Source of the DNA: Locusta migratoria
Lineage: Eukaryota > Arthropoda > Insecta > Orthoptera > Acrididae
Direction: 5' to 3'
NCBI GenBank assembly: GCA_026315105.1
Contig: CM048745.1
Span: forward strand, 150,915,323-150,979,322
Length of the DNA: 64,000 bases
Shown: positions 46,110-58,703 of the stretch, piece by piece
Layout: every line of letters begins with the position of its first letter
Position numbering within the stretch: position 1 is the first letter of the stretch
Translations under genes and position numbers: made by a program
The notes under the pieces: generated by a model
What the model saw: the letters and a program-made list of their open reading frames with translations, nothing else
What the model was told of the DNA's origin: nothing
Databases searched by the model: none

Positions 46110-46938
46110 CGTAGAAAAAGTAATGTGACTTTTCAAATTGCACGGGCAACGTACATTCTATTATCGATCTTTTTTGTTTTACGTTGGTGGACATGCGCCG
46201 AACATAGTTCAACGTTTCAAGTGTACAGCATACTTCGTTTGTTTTTGACAGAAAGTTTTTGTGCGCAAATCGATTTTCTATTAGTATAAAAAAATTTGCA
46301 AATAATTTGCGTCAAATTTTGTATTAAAATTGAATTAATTGCCCTATAACACTTGAAATGTTGACAGTGGCAAACGGTGAGTCTGCTCTAAATAAAAAAA
46401 AATAGTTCACATTGGTGCAAGCTCTTCCACGATGGATGCCCCATAAGAGAAGTTCCTGAGGATGTTAGCATGGCGGTCGGCTCGTGTCTTACAATGTTTT
46501 TTGGCATAAGTCTAGTGTCAGCAAAGTTTGTTCCAAAGCTTGTACATTTTGATAGCAAGAACTGTCGTATGGGTATCGCTCGGTCCTTTTGAATGTCGTC
46601 AGTTGTGATTCTGATTTGCTTAAACATACCTGATGAAGAAACAAGGTTTTTTTTAATTTTATTATTATTATTATTATTATTTCGAAACCAAAACATCCCG
46701 GAGAGCCAAGACTGAAAACAGCACTCCAAATTTGATCAAATGTCAAAGTTTTCCTCGCTTTTTCCTTCAATTTCCGTGGCACACTGAATTATGAATTTTT
46801 GCCTCAAGGACGTACGGTCAATAAGGAATATTACTTCGACGTTATGCGCTTTTTGCGAGAAGCAATACGCAAAAATCGTCCGGAATTGTGGGAAAACAGT
46901 TCGTGGTTTTTGCATCTCGACAATGCCGCCCCTGCGAC
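46110..46938 (+). pseudogene. mariner transposase relic, 3' truncated
   Basis: The + strand reads SLVSAKFVPKLVHFDSKNCR and MGIARS near 46515-46600, a later block around LKTALQIRSNVKVF (46710), NYEFLPQGRTVNKEYYFDVM (46790) and LREAIRKNRPELWENSSWFL-HLDNA (second catalytic D). It stops at GCGACT (46938). Frameshifts and an (ATT)n run at 46660-46681 disrupt the middle. The left end may be near AGAAAAAGTAATGTGAC (46115). Confidence 0.85.
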
Positions 46939-47182
46939 TTTTATTTATTTATTTATTTTACCTGGCAAGATCAGGGCCTTCAGACCCCCCTGTTACTCCT
47001 GGACAATTTGTGTAGTACATTACAGACATACCATGTGTAATACAAATATTAAAGTAAAAAATACAGATTATTACTAGAATATAATTGTAACAATAATACA
47101 TACATAATTGAAAAGAATCCGAATGATAATAACAATAATAATGACAATAATAATAATAATAATCTCTGCAAAGGACAGTAAG
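46939..47182 (-). mobile_element. short retroelement 3' end inserted in the mariner
   Basis: It begins TTTATTTATTTATTTTACC and ends in (AAT)n-rich DNA (47125-47163). It looks like the tail of a retroposed repeat, family not identified. The mariner does not resume beyond it. Confidence 0.4.
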
Positions 47183-47189
47183 CATGTTT

Positions 47190-50100
47190 GTTGTGTTGTT
47201 ATGGTCTTCAGTACGGAGACTGGTAGCTCTCCACTGTAGCTCTCCACCCTACTCTATCCTGAGCAAGCCTTTTCATCTCCTCATAAGGACGACAACCCAC
47301 ATCCACTTGAATCTGCTTACTATACGCGTCTCTTGGTCTCCCTCTGCGATTTTTACCCCACACACTTCCCTCCAATGCTAAATTTACGATTCCTCGATGT
47401 CTAAGAATGTTTCCTACCTTCTTTTGGTCAGGGTATGCCAAAAATTCCTTTTCTCACCAATTCTGTTCAGTACTTTCTCATTAGTTAAGCGATCTACCTA
47501 TCTAATCTACAGCATTCTTCTGTGGCACCACATTTCAAAAGCCTCTATCCTCTTCCTGTCCGCACTGCTTATCGTCCATGTTTCACTCCCGTACAAGGCA
47601 ACACTCCACACAAATGCCTTCAGAAAAGACTTCCTTACACTTAAATTAATATTCGATGTTAGCAAATTTCTCTTTTTCAAAAATGCTTGTCTTCCCATTG
47701 CCATTCTGCATTTTATATCCTCTGCACTGCGACCATCGCATGTTATTTTACTACCCAAGTAATAAAACTCATCTACCACCTTCATTGTTTCGTTACCTAA
47801 TCTAATTCCTTCAGCATCGCCTGATTTTCTAAGACCGCATTCCATTATTTTTGTTTTGCTCTTGTTAATGTTCATTTTATACGCTCTCTTCATCACATTG
47901 TCCATTCCATTCAACCGCTCTTCCAGGTCTTTTGCTGTCTCTGACAGAATTACAATGTCATTAGCAAAACGCAATGTTTTTATTCCTTCCCCCTGAACCT
48001 TAATCATAATTCCAAATTTTTCCTTGCTTTCCTTCACCGCCTGCTCGATGTACAAATTGAATAACATTGGAGAAAGGCTACTACCCTGTCTTACTCCCTT
48101 CCCAACTGATGCTTCCCTTTCATGCCCTTCGAGTCTAATAACTGCAGTCTGGCTTTTGTACAAGTTGTAAATAACTCTCCGTTCCCTCTATGTTACCCCT
48201 GCTGACTTCAGAATTTGAAAGAGTGTATTCCAGTCAACATTGTCAAAAGCTATCTCCAAATCTACAAAAGCTAAAAATGTAGGTTTGCCTTTCCTTAATC
48301 TAAGATAAGACGTAAAGTGAGTATTGCCTCCCGGATTCCTACGTTCCTCCTGAATCCAAATTGATCTTTCCCGAGGTCAGCTTCTACCGGCTTTTCCATT
48401 CTCCTGTAGATAATTCGTGTTAAAATTTTGCAACCATGACTTATCAAACTGATGGTTCTGTAATTTTCACACCTGTCTGCGCCTGATTTCTTTGGAATGG
48501 GGATTATTGAATTTTTCTTAAAGTCTGAGGGTATTTCACCTGTCTTATACATCCTACACACCAGTTCAAATAGTTTTGTCATGACTGGCTCTCCCAGAGA
48601 CTTTAGTAGCTCTAAGGGTATATCATCTACTCTCGGGGCCTTGTTCCGACCTAGGTCTTTCAGGCCTCTGTCAAATTCATCTCTCAGTTAAGTATCTCCT
48701 ATTTCATCTTGATATACTTCCTCTTCCCTTCCTACAACATCATCTCTAAGTTCATTTCCTTTGTAGAGCTGCTCTATGTACTCTTTCCACCTTTCAGCTT
48801 TCCCTTCTTTGCTGAGAACTGGTTTCCCATCTGAGTTCTTGATATTCGTAGAGTTTCTTTTCTTGTCCCCAAATGTCTCTTTTATTTTCCTGTAGGCGGT
48901 ATCTACTTTTCCCCTTCTTATACATTTTTCTACAGATTTGCATTTGGCTTCTAGCCACTCCTGCTTAGCCATTTTGCACTTCCTGTCAATCTCATTTCTT
49001 AGTCGTCTGTACTCCATTTTGCCTGTTTCGTTTACTGCATTTTTATATTTTCTCCTTTCATCAATTAAATTTTGTATGTCCTGTGATATCCAAGGATTTC
49101 TTGTAGGTCTTGCCTTTCTACCTATTTTGTTCTCTGCTGCCTTCACTATTTCATCTCTCAATTTTACCCATTCCTCTTCTACTGTTTTATTTCCCTCTGT
49201 TTCTGTCAATCGATGCCTAAATCTTCCTCTGAATTTCCCCAGAACTTCACGTTCCTTTAATTTATCTAAGTTCCATCTCCTTATTTTCCTACCTTTCTGC
49301 AGTTTTTTTTCAGTTTCAGCCTACAGTTCATAACCAACAAGTTATGGTCAGAGTCTATATCTGCCCTGGATATGTCTTACAGTCTATCACTTGGTTCCGG
49401 AATCTATGTTTTACCATTATAAAATCTACCTGATACCTTCCAGTGTCCCATGGACTCTTACACGTATACAACCTTCTTTTGTGATTCTTAAACCACGTGT
49501 TTGTTACGATTAAATCATGTTCCGTGCAAAATTCTACCAGGCGACTTCCTCTTTCATTCCTTCTGCCCAGTCCATATTCACCTACTATTTTTCCTTCTCT
49601 TCCTTTTCCTACTACCGAATTCCAGTCTCCCATCACAATTAATTTTTCCTCTCCCTTAACTGTCTGAATAATTTCATTTAGCTCCTCATATATTTCTTCG
49701 ATCTCCTCATCATCGGCAGAGCTAGTTGGCATATAAACCTGTACTACTGTTGTCGGTGTTGGCTTCGTATCCATCTTGACAATGATAATGCGATCACTGT
49801 GCTGCTCATAGTAGTTTACCCGCATTCCTCTCTTCTTATTCATTATCAGTCCTACTCCTGTGATACCCCAACTGATTTTGTATTTATAATCGTGTACTCA
49901 CCTGACAAGAAATCCTGTTAATCCTGCCACGGAACTTCACTAATCCCCTCTATATCTAACTTCAACCTATCCATTTCCCTTTTTAAATTTTCTAATTTTC
50001 CTACCCGATTAAGCGATCTAACATTCCACGCTCCGATCCGTAGAATGCCAGTATTGTCTTTCCTGATGACAACATCCTCCTGAGTAGTCCCCGCCCGGAG

Positions 50101-50480
50101 ATCCGAATGGGGGACTATTTTACCTCCGGAATATTTTATCCGAGAGGATGCCATCATCATATGTTCATACAGTAGAGCTAGATGTCCTCGGGAAAAATAG
50201 CGGCTGTAGTTTCCCCTTGCTTTCAGCCGTTCGCAGTAGCTGTGTGGCAAAGCCACATTAGCTGATGTTACAAGGCCAGCTCAGTCAATCATCCAGACAG
50301 TTGCCCCTGTAACTACTGAAGAGGCTGCTGCCCCTCTTCAGGAACCACACGTTTGTCTGGCCTCTCCACAGATACCCCCCTCCGCTGTGGTTGCACCTAG
50401 GGTACACCTATCTGCATCGTTGAGGCACGCAAGCCACCCCACCTCGGCAATGTCTGTGGTTCATGGTGGTGGTGAAGGAT
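47190..50480 (-). pseudogene. nearly full-length RTE-type LINE (endonuclease plus reverse transcriptase)
   Basis: Read on the - strand. Endonuclease start ILRIGAWNVRSLNRVGKLEN (about 50050), then IVKMDTKPTPTTVVQVYMPT, MGDWNSVVGKGREGK and YQVDFIMVKHRFRNQVIDCK (apurinic-endonuclease blocks). A linker runs from NPWISQDIQNLIDERRKYKN to REEEVYQDEI. RT: KNSIIPIPKKSG, NYRTISLI, DQFGFRRNVG, GVRQGSSLSPMLFNLYIEQA (box B) and LRFANDIVIL, where the catalytic box reads FAND instead of FADD. C-terminal: NKSKTKIMECGLRKSG, EFYYLGSKIT, LYGSETWTI, then GRPRDAYSKQIQVDV. Four or more frame breaks. The mutated catalytic Asp and the breaks mean it is dead. Confidence 0.92.
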
Positions 50481-50517
50481 AGTAACAGGTGTAATCATGT
50501 GACGGTTGTGAATAAAT

Positions 50518-51222
50518 ACGAGGGTGGGCCCAAAAGAACCCGGATATTTGTCATAAATGATTTATTGATGAACCTTTTTAGAAAATTACTTCAGTCACCT
50601 TCAAAATACTCTCCTTTACATGCGATGCACTTGTCAAGTCTCTTTTCTCACTGTTGGAAGCTTGTTTGGAACTCTTCAAGTTTGATATTGCTATTTTTAC
50701 CACCTCCACATCTTCATAACCCTCCCCTTTTAGCGTTTTTTTCATTCGTTGAAATAGGAAAAGTCGCACGGGGCTAGGTCCGGCGAATACGGAGTGTGGG
50801 GAAAGACAGACCACCCCTGAGATGCCAAATAGTGGGTCACTCGTTAGGCCGTGTGTCCTGGAGCGTTGTCGTGATGCAGAAACCAGTCACCTGATCGCCA
50901 AAGTTCCAGGCGTTTCCTCCTCATATCCTCTGGCCGACGCCTTAAAACATCCAAGTAAAAGTGCTGGGTAACAATCTGCCCAGGGGTACGAATTCCCGAT
51001 GCACAATTCCACGAACATAAAAATGACAATGATAATCGTCTTCACATTTAACCTCACTTGCCTTGCATTTTGTGGTCTAGGAGAGTTGGTAGTCCTCCAT
51101 TGGCTTGACGCTTGCTTGGTTTCTGGTTCATACCCCTAACACCAATTATCATCTCCACTCATGACTTTGTTCAAGAAGTTTGGATCATGTGCAATCTCTT
51201 TTTCAAGTCCTGACACGCATTC
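50518..51222 (-). pseudogene. mariner transposase relic
   Basis: Read on the - strand: a KEIAHDPNFLNKVMSGDDNW block near 51190 (first catalytic D region), NSPRPQNARQVR, a long insertion-free stretch to QHFYLDVLRRRPEDMRRKRL, GDWFLHHDNAPGHTA (second D, 50880), HTPYSPDLAPCDFFLFQRMK-like pieces across a frame break (50790), and LKGEGYEDVE. The N-terminal HTH domain is missing. Confidence 0.88.
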
Positions 51223-51280
51223 ACCCCACCTCGGCAATGTCTGTGGTTCATGCGGGTAGCATGTTTAAAATTGAATTAAA

Positions 51281-52313
51281 AGTTTTCTGGGTGTTGTACC
51301 GCGTCATGTTGTAAGAAGGCTATTACTTTAATAACCGACGTTTCGGCAAACGTTACAGTATGTAATGATACTTTTTTCTGGATTTTATCGCTGGTGTTGC
51401 AACAAGATCAAAGTTGAAAACCGGAATTGAAATTTAACTAAGATCAGAAATTAATATTAATTTTTGAAATGGTTAATGCACTGAAAAGACTACAAAAGAT
51501 TCCGCCGTCGGTTCTCAGTAGCAATGTAAGTTAAAAATTACGACAACACCAGAAAGCACCATTACATTAGAAAATAGCGAAATCAGTTACCTGGTATGCA
51601 TTCATTGATGGAAGCCGTGACACTGCAGTTGAACCTGTATGAATTGATTAATATCTTCGTTCTCGTAAACTGATGCATGGTTTCATGACTATTAATTATT
51701 GAAGGTTTTAAGACCGTGTGCAATTTTGATCACTATGGTTATCGAAAGTTAAAGAAATTATCGGACTTCGCTTTTAACAATGAAGATTTTCTGCAGGCAT
51801 TGAATTCAATTTTTAGTATAAAATGAGAGTAAATAAATTTTGCATCGAGAATGTTCTTTCGTCATCATGAAACAATGGGAAACAATGTCCAAGCATCAGT
51901 TTACAAATATTGCTGAAAATCAAGTCATAAATTAAATGAAAGATGGGGAGAAATAGTCATTATTTAAATAAAATAGAAATTTCAAACGAAATTTAAAATT
52001 TATTACGTTAAAGAATGCTAACCAAGGCTCACACTTACATAATTCGGGAGGTTGACTAAAATACGTCCAAGCGATTCCGTTTTCTCTCCAGATCATTTGA
52101 AATAGTTGAATGTATTACTTGAAACAAGGATAATCGGAGATTTATTGGCAGAGAGAACGGATGCTAGCGACAAGCGTCGCAGATATAATTTTCAATAAAA
52201 AAATATTAATGTATCGCTACAAGTAGCCTTCATCTGGGTGTAGAAGGCCACTGTAACATTGGCCAAAACGTCGGCCTTCTTACAACATGACGCGGCACAA
52301 CGCCCAGAAAACG
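51281..52313. mobile_element. inverted-repeat element with PLE-like termini
   Basis: The left arm AGTTTTCTGGGTGTTGTACC then GCGTCATGTTGTAAGAAGG (51281-51319) mirrors the right arm ending CGCGGCACAACGCCCAGAAAACG (52290-52313). Further in, CCGACGTTTCGGC (about 51342) mirrors GGCCAAAACGTCGG (52261-52275). On the + strand the right arm reads GTAGAAGGCC, a loop, GGCCAAAACG, a decayed form of the hammerhead order. About 1 kb of AT-rich non-coding DNA lies between. Confidence 0.65.
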
Positions 52314-52639
52314 TTTATGTCATCTGACTCTGACCGCGGAAGCCTACGTAATTACATGTTTAATATTTTAAAGATCAGCAGTATTACCATTTAGAAATCG
52401 CCTCGTTCTCTTCTTACAGATTGTGAATTATACACATCGAGCAGAGACATAAGACGATAGAATGTGGTGAAAGAGATGTAGAACAGTTAGATTGGTTAGA
52501 GGAAGACAAATGTAGGATTCAAAGCTATGATGGGGAGTTGAGAGGAGGGTAAAATGGAGGCTATGCCGTCGCTAATGTGTAAATTCTGAGTTTCCTCTTG
52601 AATTCTGAATGATTAAGGGTAAAACAAAGATCACATGGC

Positions 52640-52996
52640 AATGTGTTCCATAATCGTATGGCTGAGATGGAGTACGACACGGAGAAAGATTTAGTGTTAT
52701 GTAAAGGTACAGCCAAGATGCTAAACGTATCTGATCTGGCATTGCTGTTGTTTCGGAAACTGAAGAGACTTATGAAAGGACGAGGATTTTCAAAGATTCA
52801 GGGAATAAAAATTGAATCGCTGGTAGTACTCAAGGCTGTACCAAAAAGTGCTTGTGAGAAGAGATTCCATAGTTGGAAGAATTGTTGGCAGAAGCGTATT
52901 GTATCGGAGAGGGATTACTTTGGTGGGGACAACATGTTGATGATAAATAAATATTTTTTCATAAAAATATAATAACACCTTACTTTTTGAGCACAC
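52640..52996 (+). pseudogene. mariner transposase C-terminal fragment
   Basis: The + strand reads LALLLFRKLKRLMKGRGF, KIESLVVLKAVPKSACEKRF and HSWKNCWQKRIVSERDYFGG, the end of a mariner transposase after the third catalytic residue. The right end TTACTTTTTGAGCACAC (52980-52996) looks like a mariner terminal repeat. The rest is missing. Confidence 0.85.
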
Positions 52997-52999
52997 ATT

Positions 53000-53634
53000 T
53001 TATGTATTTATGATTGATGATAACGTTTTTGGATGGCCTCCTCGACGTGCACGATGTCAAGCACCCACTACTTTTCTAAAGGTCAGGACAAGTGGCGCAG
53101 CGTGCGGCGTAGGAGAACTCTCTGGTGACTAAACTGCTGTGTGAATGGCATTAAGGAGCCGCCTGTGGCAACAAAACATATTGCCAAACACTCCGCGGTG
53201 ACGTCGCCAGGTTCCAAGCAACGGTAAGGCACGCAACGGCGATTAAGCGCCGTTTCCAAACAGCTCTGCTCGGCGTCAACAGAGCGTTGTCTTACAAACA
53301 CGTAGCTTTGTAGCTCAAGCAGTCGACACCGTCTAAAGGAGTACAGAAATAACGTGTCTACCGAAACAATGATCACCCGAAGGAAACTTCCATCGATATA
53401 TCTTCGCCATTTCTTTCTTTCGCTGTGAACTTCAGAGTGCCATCCAGAAAATAATAATAACTAGTATTGCCTGTGGTCGAAAATCGACCAATTGTGTTTA
53501 CAATGGTCACTGGGGGTAAAATTTTACATATCATGTCGGCAATCTCGCGTGATTATGTTGGCAACATCAACAACAACGATAGAAAATCTTTGCCCATTTG
53601 TTCGAGCCACATAGAATGACTCGATTTGTGTATC
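53000..53634. other. intronic stretch with no recognised feature
   Basis: Part is GC-richer (53040-53340), with a 97-codon - strand frame (53083-53376) lacking any signature. No repeats or splice context were found. Confidence 0.4.
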
Positions 53635-53642
53635 GTACAGAC

Positions 53643-53938
53643 CAGTGGCGTAACTATAGGGGAGGGGGGATGAGGGGGATAGAATCCTCCCCCCAGACCC
53701 GAAAAAAAGAGAGAGAGAGAGAAAGTAAAGGAAAAGAAATCGTATAACAGCAATCTGGTAAAGGTAAAGATTGGAAACTTGGGGTGTTTTACCATAAGCT
53801 TTCATTGGAAGGGAGTGGATTAGTTTCTTCAACGGGAGTGGTATATGGTAGTCTGTCTGGAAACTGACTAAAATTTTTCTCGTCAAGCAGATCTATTCCC
53901 CCCCCCCCCCCCCAAGCCAAGTCCTAGTTACGCCACTG
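53643..53938 (+). mobile_element. hAT-type MITE with 8-bp target duplication, copy 1
   Basis: Ends CAGTGGCGTAACTATAGG and CCTAGTTACGCCACTG are inverted. GTACAGAC is duplicated exactly (53635-53642 and 53939-53946). The 296-bp body has C- and G-runs (about 53660-53695 and 53898-53913) and no coding capacity. An inverted-orientation copy lies at 62134-62426. Confidence 0.95.
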
Positions 53939-53949
53939 GTACAGACCAT

Positions 53950-54940
53950 GAGGTAAACAAATAATACTCTTCCTGCTTTATGGTTGACAGTTCTTGCATG
54001 TACCCTCGTCCGCTCAGTAAAAATAATTGCCCTCGCAAAGCGAAGATTCCATGAGAAAACATCAGCATTGTAAAGCGATTGGCTAAAATAAAGACTCACA
54101 GGATTCTCACTATTCAGCATCTGTTGCCAACATTATCATAGGAGGCCGCTGGTATATTTGGTAAAATTTAACCGGCACTGGGAGGTATGAAACGGTATCT
54201 TTTACGTGTTAAGGAAAATGCCTGACACAATAACAACAAATAAAAACGGAAGTATATACTTCTCATACCTTTTTCGAATTATATAACTTTCATTAGCCTA
54301 ATATTTGAAATGGAACTACAATTTCGGTGTTCGTATATTTATACAACGCCAAGAGATAATGTTATTTCGATACTGTGATATTCAGAATTCCAGAGCTGAC
54401 AACATGTCGACTTCGTAGTTCCACCCGTGCGCCGCTACATGCCTCTCCCGGCGCATCATCATTTATATCGGCATTCATATGAAAACATCCATTTCCTTTA
54501 ACCACTCTTAATCAATGCGAAAATGAAGCATATGAAGGGCACAAGAAAGTGAGTTGGGAGCACTCCATGTTTAGATATTCAATTATTTTAATACGTTATT
54601 TTAATACTGCAGATGCGCTGCATTACAGCGTCTTTGGTCGAGGCGAATATCCAATCAGTGAGCTGATTGTTGGAGAATGTAGAACTTGATCCAAGCTGTA
54701 GATAGGAAAATTTCTACTTCCTTTTACCACTTTTAATGGCTAAATGCACACATGATATTTATATTCGTGAAATCTACGACAAACAATCTTTCGAATAATG
54801 TAACTTTCATTGGTCTTCTTGTACGAATAAATTAGTAATCTGTACCACAATTTTCGTGTTACGTATTTATATAATGATAATAATAGACGTTTCGTCATAC
54901 CAAGCTATTCTCTAATAATATCACAAAAACTGAAAGTACG
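53950..54940. other. intronic stretch with no recognised feature
   Basis: About 1 kb of AT-rich DNA. ATAACTTTCATT-like and GTATTTATATAA-like phrases recur (54285-54350 and 54800-54875), suggesting an old, diverged duplication. No gene is visible. Confidence 0.4.
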
Positions 54941-54941
54941 T

Positions 54942-55507
54942 GGAAAAACTTACGGGTATACAGCCAGGTATCAAAATCGACGACGGCCGATATTTCGGCA
55001 GGAGACCACACGTTTACAACAGCCAAACAAATCTGCTGTGACCGAACACTGTCTTGACACAGATCACACTATGGAATACAAGAAAACGGAAATTCTGGCA
55101 TGCAGTTCCCGCTACTGGGATTGTGTTATCAAGGAAGCGATAGAAATAAAACTAGCTAGCAACCTTATGAATAGGGATGGAGGGTTTTGCTTAAATTCCG
55201 CTTGGGATCCTGGTCTCTCACTTGTCAAGAAACAGAGGGACAAAACTAATCCGATGTCATCCGTCAAGAACTGATGTTTATTATCGATACCCTGACCGTT
55301 TTCATCTTTGGTCGTGTCGCCGCTGTGTGCTTACTTGCTCGGCGTATGTTATCTTTACTGTTTACTCATTGGAAACCGAGTTTTTAAAGATCTTTGCACA
55401 TTGCTTCCTTACTGCAAATTCGCCTTGAAATGGGCAGCGTGGTCTGCTGCCGAAATATAGGTCGTCGTTGATTTTGATACCTGGCTGCATACCCGTAAGT
55501 TTTTCGA
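54942..55507 (+). mobile_element. Penelope-like element end flanked by inverted repeats
   Basis: The left arm (54942-55012: AAACTTACGGGTATACAGCC, AGGTATCAAAATCGACGACG) is the inverse of the right arm (55434-55507). Between them the + strand at 55020-55260 reads VTEHCLDTDHTMEYKKTEIL, RYWDCVIKEAIEIKLASNL and FCLNSAWDP, the C-terminal part of a PLE endonuclease ORF. The right arm contains GGCAGC...GCTGCCGAAA, a perfect helix II plus GAAA of a hammerhead-like motif, with the first box decayed to TTGAAAT. Confidence 0.85.
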
Positions 55508-55775
55508 AGTTGTTATTCGCCATGAGAAATTAAGAAATCACATTGAACGTATGCGGTATGACAAAAAATTTGTCCACCTTTCCACATAGTCGCCTGTGAC
55601 ATTAAAGCATTTTTTTTTCTTTTTTTTTTTTTTTTTTTTAGTTTCTCTGCTTCTGTATATCACAGCTTCCCCAAATGTGGATCAATTAATGAAAGTCTAC
55701 TTCGGTTGCTTAGTTCGTATTTTATTAAAGTCATACAGCCGTTTTGGCCTTTATATTAGTTCATACTCACCACGC
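55508..55775. other. short intronic stretch with a poly-T run
   Basis: A T-rich tract at 55609-55639. No gene or element end is recognised. Confidence 0.5.
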
Positions 55776-55930
55776 GATAGTGGCCACGGTGCCTAAGGCA
55801 CCATTCAAAGAATATCGCGGCCACTTCCCGTCGGAGGTTGGAGTCCTCCCTCGTACATGGGTGAGCTTGTTGTGCTTAGGATAAGTTACTTTAAGTCCAT
55901 TTATGTAGTTTGTAAGTCTAGGTAGTGACC
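55776..55930 (+). mobile_element. diverged tRNA-derived SINE
   Basis: CGCGATAGTGGCCACGGTGC head, GGAGGTTGGAGTCCTCCC (B box region), TTGTGCTTAGGATAAGTTAC and GTAGTTTGTAAGTCTAGG tail. Confidence 0.65.
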
Positions 55931-56379
55931 CAAAGTGGCGGACTAAGGAGGGAGGGGGGAGGACGCGGTCCACCCCGGGCCTCCGGTCTTGGGGAGGCCT
56001 CCAAATACCTCGAAAGCAAGAAGTTTTTTTTGTTTTTTTTTTTTTGAGCGCTCTTGGCACCTCGTTCTGCTTGGGCCTTCAATCTCGGAGGATTCCCGGT
56101 CGAGTGATTACAAACCACAACGAACCATCTACAAGGACGTGTAGGGAGGAGACATTTAAGACCGTAGAGATAAGAGACTGTCAGAAAATGATAGTGGCAA
56201 TCTGACAGAAGAAGAGTGGGAGAAGACAGTAGCAGCGATACGCTGAAAGTGGTAGAGAATATGGCAAGGAAGGTAGAGAGAAAGGGATGTAAAGAGTTAA
56301 AGTGTCAATAAGAGACGATGAGAAAGAAAGCGGGGGAGACACGTAGAAGTGGCTGTGTGAGGGAGACTTTCTCGCCGGA

Positions 56380-56562
56380 CTAGAATATCCGAGCAGTTCT
56401 AAGCGCCATGTCATGGAGTGTGAAGCTGCTCCCTTCGGAGGTTCGAGTCCTCCCTTGGGCGTGTGTGTGCATCTTGACATGATGTTAATTTAATTATTTT
56501 GTAAGCCTAGGTACCGAGGACCAATGTAGTTTGATCCCGCAGATGTATAAAAATTTCATTTG
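56380..56562 (+). mobile_element. diverged tRNA-derived SINE
   Basis: TATCCGAGCAGTTCTAAGCG, B box GGTTCGAGTCC, GGGCGTGTGTGTGCATCTTG and a tail with ACCAATGTAGTTTGATCCC. Confidence 0.75.
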
Positions 56563-57095
56563 ACGCTCTGCTTCAAAATATTGTCACAGAGGACTCAGTA
56601 AAAGGATTTGACTTTTTCAAACAGGAATGTATTTCTCTCTTATGTGCCACAACGAGGTTCCTTAGCTAACAAACGTTTGCTACTCTCGTTTCTCTCATTA
56701 GCAATTACACATCGCATGCTGCAGAATCGGTGAACCGTCTGTTCTTTAAGTGTATGAAGAATACAGACGAACAAAAAACATTTATTGTGAAAAGTTTTTT
56801 TTTTTCCTTTCCGTTTAGTTCAACAAAGCGACAGCAAGGCAAGATAACGGATTGATTTATGATATGATTTATTGATATGAGTATGAAGGACTTCAATGCA
56901 GTACGACGACCGCATCTACACTGTTAACTAGTTGCTCTGTCTATGATTGTTCTTCAGCAGCAACATACGCGTTTGTCAACGCTTCACTGAGACATCCACC
57001 ACTCACTTTGCAACCAAGAAAATAATAAACTCACTAAAAATTAAAAGCTAGACAGGAATCAGATAAGTAGGATTCTAAACCAGATATGAAATAGC
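56563..57095. other. intronic stretch with no recognised feature
   Basis: AT-rich; no credible open frame or repeat ends. Confidence 0.5.
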
Positions 57096-57099
57096 TTCC

Positions 57100-57486
57100 C
57101 GAAGCAGGGTGTGTTCCGCTATAAATTGAAATATGCTATTGTTAAACAATTACATCAAAAAGGGGATACGTTAATGTCAACAACTACCTTCCAAAATCTT
57201 GGAAAAGTAATGTAATCAAGAGTAGCTTCACACATTTCTAACGTCAATTTGCTTTTCAGAAAGGCTTATCAAACAAAATGGTATAAATGATCAAATATAA
57301 ACTGCTATGAGTAACCTGACATCACCTGAGATATTTTCTTGTCTCTCAAAGACTTTTGATTGTATAAATATGGAATTATTCTAGATAAGCTAAAATATTG
57401 TCGTGTGTGTGGGACAGTGCACAAATGGTTTAGTTCTCACATAACTGGAAGAGTGGACAAAGTTGAAATAAGCTGTACACATAGCG

Positions 57487-57574
<88 letters not shown>

Positions 57575-58139
57575 TGATTACTAAGACTGGAACGGGACCT
57601 ACAGGGTTCGGTCTTTTGTCCTTTGCTTTTCTTAATATATAGTTCGACTCATCGTGTTATGTTTACGAATATGCACAACAAGTGCTTTTGGCTGACGATA
57701 CAAGTATCGTAATCACATCTAACAAACAAGAAAATTATTAAGTGGTTCTCCGCAAATGGACTCTCATTGAATTTTTATAAAACACAGTATATACGGCTCT
57801 GTACAGTATATGGCATGATACCATTTCTAAATATAGATTTTGAACAGGTTTATAGCTAAAAAAATTATTCAATAATATTTGGTGTGTGCATTGATTAGAG
57901 ATTGACGAGGAAGAAACCCAGTGATGATCTGAAGCGTTTGAGTTCAGAAACTTACGCTATTAGTATTATTGCGATAAACAACACGCTTACTATGCCTATC
58001 TTCATTCACATCTTTCGTATGACATCACTTAGTCAAAAGTATTCATTGCACAAAAGCGTGTAATCAAGAAACTGCTGGAGCCCGCCCAAGATCATCCTAT
58101 TGCCCTTTATTTGAGGATCTTCATTGTAGCTTCACAATA
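57100..58139 (+). pseudogene. decayed jockey/CR1-like LINE reverse transcriptase
   Basis: The + strand reads FLSLKDF (decayed box A), YGIILDKLKYCRVCGTVHKW, FSSHITGRVDKVEIS, a (TA)n run, then GLQGSVFCPLLFLIYSS and CFWLTIQVS in shifted frames (box B and box C regions). It ends at the foldback MITE at 58144. It is more decayed than the other LINEs. Confidence 0.65.
57489..57572. repeat. (TA)n microsatellite, about 42 units
   Basis: An uninterrupted TA dinucleotide run within the LINE, just before its box B region. Confidence 0.97.
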
Positions 58140-58143
58140 TATA

Positions 58144-58699
58144 CAGGGTGCGTGAAGAGGAAAGGCACATGTTGAGGGATGGTGATTCCGAACAAAAGTT
58201 TCTACTAAACATATGTCCTTTTCTTAAACTTTTTCCGGGTAAACCAATGAAAACAACTAGTAACGTGGAAAGTGCGGGTAAAATAAATTAAGATACTGTT
58301 ATGGTTTGTTTAATTGTGTAAGTTACCTCACAGAAGATGTACCAATAGTGCATCGTCAATTTCAATTCATTTGCTCGCTATATTACATACTTGTGCTCAA
58401 TTAAAGGAATAAGGAACTGCGCTCCGATCAGCAACACAACACCAGTCTACAAGAACAGCAATATGCGTTGAAGCTGACAGCGGACTATTTCATCATCTTC
58501 TGTGAGGTAACTTACACAATTAAACAGGCCATAACAGTATCTTAATTTACTTTACCCGCACTTTTCACGCTACTAGTTGTTTTCATTGGTTTACCCGCAA
58601 ACGGTTAAGAAAAGGCATATGGTTATTAGAAGTTTTTTGTTCAGAATTGCCAATAATATAACACATTAAAGCATGTAGCTTTCCTCCTGACTCATCCTG
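58144..58699. mobile_element. foldback MITE, 556 bp, TATA flanks
   Basis: CAGGGTGCGTGAAGAGGAAAG at the left mirrors CTTTCCTCCTGACTCATCCTG at the right. Arms extend over 200 bp (for example TTTTCATTGGTTTACCCGC near 58570 is the inverse of GGGTAAACCAATGAAAAC near 58235). TATA flanks both sides. No coding capacity. Confidence 0.85.
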
Positions 58700-58703
58700 T
58701 ATA

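Noticed and set aside
47397..49333. Several + strand frames of 64-131 codons within 47397-49333
   Set aside because: They are antisense shadows of the RTE reverse transcriptase and endonuclease coded on the - strand.
57360..57584. Protein ending in a long Tyr-Ile repeat
   Set aside because: The repeat is a (TA)n microsatellite inside a decayed LINE.
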